Assembly: GCA_002007465.1 (NCBI GenBank)
Contig: LNAC01000231.1
Span: 886,140 to 950,139, forward strand
Direction: 5' to 3'
DNA from: Ailurus styani
Taxonomy: Eukaryota; Chordata; Mammalia; Carnivora; Ailuridae
Length of the DNA: 64,000 nucleotides
The notes below the pieces were generated by a model. It made no database searches. It worked only from the letters and a program-made list of their open reading frames with translations, and was not told where the DNA came from. Position 1 is the stretch's first letter. Every line of letters begins with the position of its first letter. The translations under genes were made by a program, and so were the position numbers. This document shows, in pieces, positions 57,930 to 64,000 of the stretch.

Positions 57930-58200
57930 GATACATTGATTCATTCCTCATTATGGAGTAAGAACTGCACAAAGCACAGACAGGTAATGCCTGGTGTCTG
58001 TTTTAAATAGCTTATAGGAATAACAAGCTTGAAAGGCATTGATTAAATAGAACGTGCCAAGTGATAAAATATCCAAACAGAGCATTAGGGCACAAAAGAG
58101 GAAGGAGTAATAACACAACACGATGAAGTCAACAATGTTTCACAGAAGTGACATTTAGACTGAAGTTTGTAGTATGAGTAGCAGTTTCAGAGTAGGTATG
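57930..58200 (-). repeat. Possible L2-like remnant
   Basis: 'AGAAGTGACATTTAGACTGA' with 'AGTTTGTAGTATGAGTAGCA', after 'GGAATAACAAGCTTGAAAGG', resembles the L2-type text 'GAGGTGACATTTGAGCTGAGACC'. Weak. Confidence 0.35.
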
Positions 58201-58258
58201 GCAGAGGGGCTCTCCTGCTAGAAAAAAACCCAAAACACTAAGACATGAAAACAAAAAA

Positions 58259-58331
58259 TGCTCTCTGCCTGTCTCTCTGCCTCCTTGTGATCTCTCTCTC
58301 TCTGTGAAATAAATAAATAAAATCTTGAAAA
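58259..58331 (+). mobile_element. 3' end of a 5'-truncated CAN-SINE, plus strand
   Basis: 'GCTCTCTGCCTGTCTCTCTG', 'CCTCCTTGTGATCTCTCTCT' and tail AAATAAATAAATAAAATCTT, with no head or core. The flanking AACAAAAAA on both sides may be target duplication, which would make it a true 5'-truncated insertion. Confidence 0.85.
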
Positions 58332-58797
58332 ACGACAACAAAAAACCCCCCCCAAAACCCTCTGTGGACAAAAGACAAAAAATTTCCTTTAAATGAGATC
58401 ACTGCTGTAGTAAATATGATTTATGATTCCAATGATGAGTTTGAGTACATCAAAGTCTCTTAATTCATTATCCCTCTTTGCAGTAATTAGGGAAATCTGC
58501 CAGATTGCTGACCAGGAATCTTTCTAACATGAGATCCTATAAATATACCACCTTTGCACATGATTTTTAATTTTATTAAAATAATTTTAGTAATTATTTT
58601 TAAAATAACTTTATTAAAATAATTTAGAGTACTTGAAATAAACATTGCATTATATATATTTGATTTAACTATTAAACATATGGATTTAGTAAATAAATCT
58701 TAAATCAAATTTCAGGACAATAATTTTAAAAATATTGTAGAGATGTTATTTAGATGGAAAACATAATGCAAAAAAATTTTCTTTTTTCATCTTTATA
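58332..58797. other. LAMA2 intron, AT-rich, no recognised feature
   Basis: AT-rich spacer with repeated TTTTATTAAAATAATTT-like words. No supported feature. Confidence 0.4.
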
Positions 58798-58815
58798 AAA
58801 ATGAAATGGACTTCT

Positions 58816-58996
58816 GGTACTCTTGGGAGGCTCGGTCAGTTGAGTGTCCAACTCTTGATTTCAGCTCAGGTCATGATCTCAGAGTCCTGTGTTGGCTCCA
58901 TGCTCAGTGGGGAGTCTGCTTCTCTCCCATCCCCTCTGCCCCTCCTTCTGCTCAGGCACTCCCTCTTTCTCTCAAAGAAATAAATCTTTTTTAAAA
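58816..58996 (+). mobile_element. Older CAN-SINE, plus strand
   Basis: 'CTTGGGAGGCTCGGTCAGTT' head, 'TCAGCTCAGGTCATGATCTC' core, 'CTGCCCCTCCTTCTGCTCAG' body and a TAAATCTTTTTTAAAA tail. Target-site duplication AAAATGAAATGGACTTCT against AAAATGAAACGGACTTCT (58798-58815; from 58997). The two frames at 58801-58994 are SINE translations. Confidence 0.9.
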
Positions 58997-59919
58997 AAAA
59001 TGAAACGGACTTCTACCCAAATATTTGGCACTTGAGAGATCTGAATTTTTAACATATAGTGTAACATAAGTATTTTTATAAGTATTAAAACACCATAATC
59101 TAAGTTCTAATTCACTTAATTGACTTGTAATAAAAACATGACGCTTCCAGGTTTGATCATGACAGTGTTTTATATGTTCCAATCTACTCTCAGATAACAA
59201 TTTTTAAGTCTGGACAAAATATGAAAGTAAAACATTTAAGGGCCTGAGATATTAATCAAAAGCAGGCAGAACTTAGAAGAATTTGAGTTTGAAAGAAAAA
59301 AAATATACTAGCTGATATCTATGTTCAGAGATGAGGAGCACCAGAATCTGCTTATCGACACCCTTCAAATGCTTAATTGATCTCTTAATCATACATCCAT
59401 TCAGGAGACTCCAAGGAATCCAGTGAAAAGTAACAGCCAGAAAGCTCAATGATGTTAGTAGAGTTTTCAGGTCTGAATAGCATAAAGTAAACAGAGACTG
59501 GAGTTGTTAACCAAGTTAGCAAGATTAGACAACCATCTTGGCTTGCTGTTAATCTGCCCTAACACAGTGTAAAGCAAGCCTCTAAATAATCTAGTTTAAA
59601 GCCGCTAGGATAAAGGAACTTAGGTATAGGATATAACATCAATATTTGAAAATTTTAATAATAATAATTTTAAAATTATTTTTTACAATAAATATACCGA
59701 GAATAAAAGACATGCAAGATCTCTGTACTGAAAACATTGCTGCGAATATTTAAAGGACATATAAATAATTGAAGAGACATGCTATATTCATTGATTACAA
59801 GACTCAATATTACTGTTAGTTCTCTCCATATCTGTATTTAGATTCTATTAATTATTATTATTAGTCTCAAATAATATTTCTGTCATTGACAAGTTCATTC
59901 TAAATTTTGTAGGGGAATA
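58997..59919. other. LAMA2 intron, no recognised feature
   Basis: AT-rich intron. No exon or named repeat is supported. Confidence 0.4.
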
Positions 59920-60135
59920 TAAAGAAATAGTGATCCAAAACAATCTTCAAAAGGAAGAATAAAGTTAGTGTACTTATGTTTCTGAATTCTAGACTTATTA
60001 AAAGTAAAGCAATCAAGATACAATGCTATTAGTGCAAGAATGGACAAACAAATCTATGGGACAGAACTAGGGCTCCAGAAATTGACCCACATGATCAAAT
60101 CACATGATTTGTAACAAACGCCTCATAACAATTTA

Positions 60136-60165
60136 TGTATTTATTTTTAGGATTTTATTTATTTC

Positions 60166-60204
<39 letters not shown>

Positions 60205-60216
60205 ACAGGTGCCCCT
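60136..60216 (-). mobile_element. Internally deleted CAN-SINE, minus strand
   Basis: Only the tail ('AGGATTTTATTTATTTCTTT'), about 32 bp of GA and the last bases of the head ('CACAGGTGCCCC') remain, with the roughly 110-bp core missing. Target duplication GCCTCATAACAATTTA at 60120-60135 and GCCTCAAAGCAATTTA at 60217-60232 shows that the ends are original. Confidence 0.8.
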
Positions 60217-60232
60217 GCCTCAAAGCAATTTA

Positions 60233-60334
60233 AAGGAGAAAAAGAAAATAAAATCTTTTAAAAAATAATAAATAAAATCTTAAATAAATAAATGACTAAA
60301 TAAGTAAAATCTTAAAAAAAAAAAAAATGGTGGG
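60233..60334 (+). repeat. Cluster of bodiless SINE tails
   Basis: Three AAATAAAATCTT- or AAGTAAAATCTT-like tails occur in about 85 bp ('AATAAAATCTTTTAAAAAAT', 'AATAAAATCTTAAATAAATA', 'AAGTAAAATCTTAAAAAAAA') without SINE bodies. This is low-complexity A-rich sequence derived from SINE tails. Confidence 0.65.
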
Positions 60335-60495
60335 AGGGATGCCTGGGTGGCTCAGTCAGTTAAGTGTCTGCCTTCAACTCAAGTCATGATCCCAGGGTCC
60401 TGGGATCTAGTCCTCCAATGGCCTCTTAGTTCGGCAGGGAGCCTGCTTCTCCCTCTGCCTGCCATTTCCCCTGCTTGTGTTCTCTCTCTTTGATA
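60335..60495 (+). mobile_element. CAN-SINE, plus strand, with an expanded purine tail
   Basis: Head GGATGCCTGGGTGGCTCAGT, core 'TCAAGTCATGATCCCAGGGT' and body 'TGCTTCTCCCTCTGCCTGCC', after which the normal AAATAAAATCTT tail is replaced by 'GATAAAGAGAAGAGAAGAGA', the start of the long purine tract. Confidence 0.9.
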
Positions 60496-60628
60496 AAGAG
60501 AAGAGAAGAGAAGAGAAGAGAAAAGGAAATAAAAGTAAAGGAAAGGAAAGAGAAAAGGAAAGGAAAGGAGGAAGAAAAAGAAAAGAAGAGAAATAGAAGA
60601 GAAGAGAAAAAGAAAAAGAAAGAAAGGA

Positions 60629-60680
<52 letters not shown>

Positions 60681-60754
60681 AAAAAGAAAGAGGGAGGAAA
60701 GGAAAGGAAGGAGGGAGGAAAGAAAAAGAAAGGAAGGAAGGAAGGAAGGAAGGA

Positions 60755-60822
<68 letters not shown>

Positions 60823-60840
60823 GAAAAAGAAGGAAAGAAA
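60490..60840. repeat. (GAAA)n/(GGAA)n purine tract of about 350 bp
   Basis: Pure purine strand with AGAGA, GGAAA and long AAAG/GAAA runs. The low-complexity reading frames in four frames across it (Lys/Glu/Arg-rich on plus, Phe/Leu/Ser-rich on minus) are not genes. It probably grew from the adjacent SINE tail, is highly mutable and is likely of uncertain length in the assembly. Confidence 0.95.
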
Positions 60841-61923
60841 ACAATTCTGGAACAACAGGTTAAGGACCATGTAGATCTCAATCATACCCCAACCAAAGAT
60901 TTACTTGAGATAGGTCATAGATCTAAAAGCTAAAATTATAATGTTTCTAGAATAAAAAAAAATACCTTGGCTTGAAGGAAAAGTTCATAAGACAAGATAC
61001 AGGAATAGACAATAAGCACTTAATAGGAAAATTACATGCAAAATGGGATCAGCGGTAAATTTACAATAGAGATCTATGGTAACACCAATCATGGATGGGA
61101 AGGACTTAGTGACTGCCAAATACCCACTTGCCACATCCACTACCCACTAGAATAGCTAATTCAAAAAGACAGTCAATACCAAATATTAGAAATGGTACGG
61201 AAGAACTGGAATTCACACACTTTTGGTGAACAGGTAAAATATTGTCACTAATTTGGCACAATGTTGGCAGTTTCTTATAAAGTCATATAAAGACATATAA
61301 ATATCCTATAAAACAGTATTCTATCCCTAGATACTTATGCAAGCAAGGTAAATAAAAAACTTGACTATAAAAAAACTTACCTAAAATATAAGTCTTTCTG
61401 TGGTTTTGTTTTATTTAATATAAGCAGTGTTTTGTAGGAGCTAACCAAAAACTAAAAATGACACAAATACCTACCAACAGAATGGATTAAAAATTACCAT
61501 ATATTCATGCAAACAAATAATAATTGGTAATTTTTTTTAAAGAACTAGGGATGCACCCACCATGGATAACTCTTTAAATGTTATATTAAGTGAAAGAAGG
61601 AAAACAAAATTATATCCATTTTATGATTTCATTTTTATGAAATCCACTAAGAGGCAAAACTAATTTAACATTCTAAAAATCAGTTTGCCAAGGGGTGAGG
61701 ATTGACAGGAAGGAGGTACAATGGAACGTTCTAGAGAGATGGAAATGTATTATACCACATCCTCAAAGATTTATCCAGTTTCCATTCTGAAACATTCCTA
61801 GTCACCTCTCAGAATTTGCAGTCAAACTGTTTAGAGAAGCTTTCAAAATTATTTTTCTATATAATACATCTCTGTATGAAAGGCTAAAAATAACACTATC
61901 GTGAAAGAAAAAGCATACTTTAC

Positions 61924-62102
61924 CCCTTTGGGTCTGAAGAAACCATCAATGCATGTCTCACAGTTTATACCAGCAGTGTTTTGAGTGCAGTTAATGCACA
62001 CACCCCCTCCGATGTACTTTCCATGTATATTTAAACTCAGATTTCTTCTGGCAACATTTTCATCATAATAGCATTCTTCAGCTTTCCCATGACAATTGCA
62101 TG
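61924..62102 (-). CDS. LAMA2: LAMA2 coding exon: laminin EGF-like repeat 2
   Basis: A 179-nt exon: two bases complete a codon from the upstream exon, then come 59 codons from CNCHGKAEECYYDENVARRN to CIDGFFRPKG. It supplies the first seven cysteines of an LE module (1, 3, 10, 35, 38, 47, 50), with the eighth in the next exon. Potential N-glycosylation sequons are N-L-S at residues 20-22 and N-C-T at 37-39. The LE array spaces the N-terminal LN polymerisation domain from the L4a globules in the short arm of laminin-211. The acceptor is TTTTTCCTTAATGCAG|CATGCA and the donor is CCCAAAGGG|GTAAAG. It is the most 5' exon in the window; the preceding exon lies more than 1.9 kb away, outside. Match to laminin alpha-2 is nearly residue for residue as I recall it. 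Confidence 0.97.
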
Positions 62103-62890
62103 CTGCATTAAGGAAAAATAAATTCATAAACATTAATTTCAGGTTTCAGATGTATTTAAAAATCATTTTCTGTTATGTAATAGATTTTTACACTCTATGA
62201 GAAATTATATTGCATTAGCATATATATATATAGTCAGTACAAAAGTATCTAGAAACTATTTGGATGTATTGAATATATTAATAAATTCATACTTTTTAAT
62301 AGAACTTGGAATAATTAAAACCTATAAATTAAGCTGAATCATATGAAATTGTCAATATTTGACTGATTTTATCTTACAAAACTGAAATTTCTCATGGTTC
62401 AACCCATAATTTTCTATTATGACAAACAATAAATTATTGAACTATGGCACTGAATGATTAATATCCAGGTAATCTGCAATGGATAATTATTTTATGTGAC
62501 TCTCAGCATTAGATCCTATGCTTTAAAAAGGACACTTAGGACATAGTTCCTTTTTTGTGCTTTTGATAATAACTAAAACTTGGGTTTTTTATATTCTATT
62601 TTCTGTTGCAAGTGTTTTATATTTATTGCCATAGATTTTAATGCTCAAAATGGCTTTATCAGTTAGGAACACATATTAACCTTTCTATCAGGGATGGAGA
62701 CAAAGAGAAGTGAAGTAATTACAGAAGGTAACCAAATCAGTCTTGTCAACCTCACTCTGAATTTAGGCTCCTGAGCCTGCAGGACGAATCCTGGCAAATC
62801 CCTTCAAGTTCTATCTGCTAAGAAAGATGAACTGTATGGTAAGTGCCAAGGAATCAGGACAAAATGAGAGCTGGTTTGCTTAGTGCCCGA
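62103..62890. other. LAMA2 intron upstream of the LE2 exon, no recognised feature
   Basis: AT-rich intron with a short (TA)n run near 62220. No exon or named repeat. Confidence 0.45.
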
Positions 62891-62899
62891 GATCACACT

Positions 62900-63095
62900 G
62901 TTTGGCACTAGTTCTGGCAATCCAGTACTTAGTAGTCATGTGATATAGGGAACTTCTTAATTTCACTAAGGCTCGGTTTCCGTAAACTTAGAGAGGTCAA
63001 TAGTAATTACCAGATAGGAACATTTTAAAAGTGTTAAGTGAGAAAATGCCTGTAGAATCATTAGCATAATGCCTTGTAAATAAGTTCTTAATTGA
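62900..63095 (+). repeat. MIR SINE, plus strand
   Basis: 'AGTCATGTGATATAGGGAAC', 'CTAAGGCTCGGTTTCCGTAA', 'GTCAATAGTAATTACCAGAT' and 'GCATAATGCCTTGTAAATAA' follow the MIR consensus in sense. Confidence 0.7.
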
Positions 63096-63713
63096 TTTTT
63101 CAGACCCCTTCCCCCTTGACTCTCCTTGTCTTCCAATCCCCCTCCCTTCTTCTTCCTCCTTCTCTGTTTCAGGTCATATTATAGGAGTTCAGAGATGTGA
63201 AAAAATTATTCCCCAGAAAGAACTGGGTAAGGCTTTAAAAAAAATTGGTAAAATTTATTTTAGGATGGAAACTAGGGAAAAAGATATATTATACAGAATC
63301 TCCTTCCTCAGATGTTGAGTTTCTCACATGCTCTTATGTGGACTTTGACATATATGTGGGGGGGGGGTACATGTGTGTTTACGGATTCATGTGTGGGGCA
63401 CTCAGTTTAGTCTTTTTTCCTTCCCCACAAAGGGAAACATGTATAAACTGTTCTGAACTATTTCCAAATTTTGCTAACAGTAAATAGCATAGCTCTTTCT
63501 CTATTAGCATATGTTTCCCCTACGGCTATAGGGTACTTTTTGAATAGGGTGTTTAACACCCTATTAATGGGTAATTATATTGTTTCCAGATTTCTCTTTT
63601 TAAGTAACACTGAGTAGATACTAGGAGAACAAGGCAGTGGAGGAGAATTGGGGGTTCTAATGTCACACCACTTCCCATTTGCCAGATGAGTGACTCTGAG
63701 AATAAAATTTAAA
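63096..63713. other. LAMA2 intron with a 10-bp G run, no gene
   Basis: Contains a CT-rich stretch near 63105-63170 and a run of ten G at 63358-63367. The plus frame 63245-63487 crosses that run and has no domain. Confidence 0.5.
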
Positions 63714-63728
63714 TCTTGGTGTCATTTT

Positions 63729-63920
63729 TTTTTTAAGATTTATTTATTTATTTGACAGAGAGAAAGAGAGAGCACAGCAGGGGGAGCAGTGGGCCAAGGA
63801 AGAAGGAAAAGCAGGCTCCCTGCTGAGCAGAGAGCCCAACGTGAGGCTCGATCCCAGAACCTGGGATCATGACCTGAGCCAAAGGCAGACACTTAACCCA
63901 CTGAGCCACCCACATCCCCC
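63729..63920 (-). mobile_element. CAN-SINE, minus strand
   Basis: 'TTTAAGATTTATTTATTTAT' tail, GA-rich body, 'GGGATCATGACCTGAGCCAA' and head 'GAGCCACCCACATCCCCC'. The flanks CTTGGTGTCATTTTTT and CTTGGCGTTATTTTTA are the target-site duplication. The minus frame 63748-63996 is a SINE translation. Confidence 0.95.
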
Positions 63921-64000
63921 ACTTGGCGTTATTTTTATGCTTCCCTCTTATGGATCTTGTGAGAATGCAAAACACCCAGTGGAATGACTGGGACACAGGA

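Larger units (their letters stand above)
59920..61780 (+). mobile_element. Old LINE-1 (L1M-type), plus strand, split by SINEs
   Basis: Sense ORF2 text: 'AATAGTGATCCAAAACAATC', 'AAAGCAATCAAGATACAATG', 'CCAGAAATTGACCCACATGA', then after the SINE block 'TCAATCATACCCCAACCAAA', 'GGAATTCACACACTTTTGGT', 'ATCCCTAGATACTTATGCAA' and 'GTTTGCCAAGGGGTGAGGAT'. Fully decayed. It is antisense to LAMA2. The 60120-60850 part is secondary insertions. Confidence 0.75.

Noticed and set aside
60379..60933. Long overlapping reading frames (145-168 codons) on both strands
   Set aside because: They are translations of the GAAA/TTTC purine tract plus SINE ends. Four frames being open at once with four-residue periodicity is the mark of a microsatellite, not a gene.

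Overview
The window is nuclear DNA from a caniform carnivore, probably a mustelid. It carries about twenty CAN-SINE copies (tRNA-Lys-derived, with AAATAAATAAAATCTT-type tails), many with the CT-rich body 'CTGCCTACTTGTGATCTCT' that I associate with mustelids. It also carries carnivore-type LINE-1 3' ends and ancient mammalian repeats (MIR, L2, L1M, LTRs). The family-level call is inference from repeat type; no species is claimed.

The only gene I can support is LAMA2, the laminin alpha-2 (merosin) chain, on the minus strand. Five consecutive internal coding exons are present. In transcription order they are 62102-61924, 56708-56609, 50469-50309, 37155-37015 and 34889-34716. They join in frame without a gap and encode laminin EGF-like (LE) repeats 2 to 4, the first half of LE5, and the start of the first laminin IV-A (L4a) domain. 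The introns between them are about 5.2, 6.1, 13.2 and 2.1 kb. Positions 1-34715 are one long downstream intron that runs off the window, and 62103-64000 belongs to the upstream intron. No promoter, first or last exon, or polyadenylation site of the gene is in view.

The rest is intronic. The large 3' intron (1-34715) holds several minus-strand LINE-1 copies, two of them with inverted 5' pieces typical of twin priming, along with an L2-like LINE, two LTR-like elements and many SINEs. The 9.35-12.75, 21.1-23.0 and 30.0-34.7 kb stretches are repeat-poor. The 37.2-50.3 kb intron holds an LTR with internal tandem repeats, L1M remnants and a nested SINE/L1 site. The 50.5-56.6 and 56.7-61.9 kb introns hold plus-strand L1M remnants, SINEs and a purine tract of about 350 bp.

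Four single unknown bases (5502, 28708, 38739, 52017) mark assembly joins. Three of them are flanked by direct copies of the same sequence and look like unmerged contig overlaps. I found no operon, phage, CRISPR array, RNA gene or novel system. The most notable points are the CpG-rich L4a exon, a competing in-frame splice donor at the third exon, and the assembly joins.
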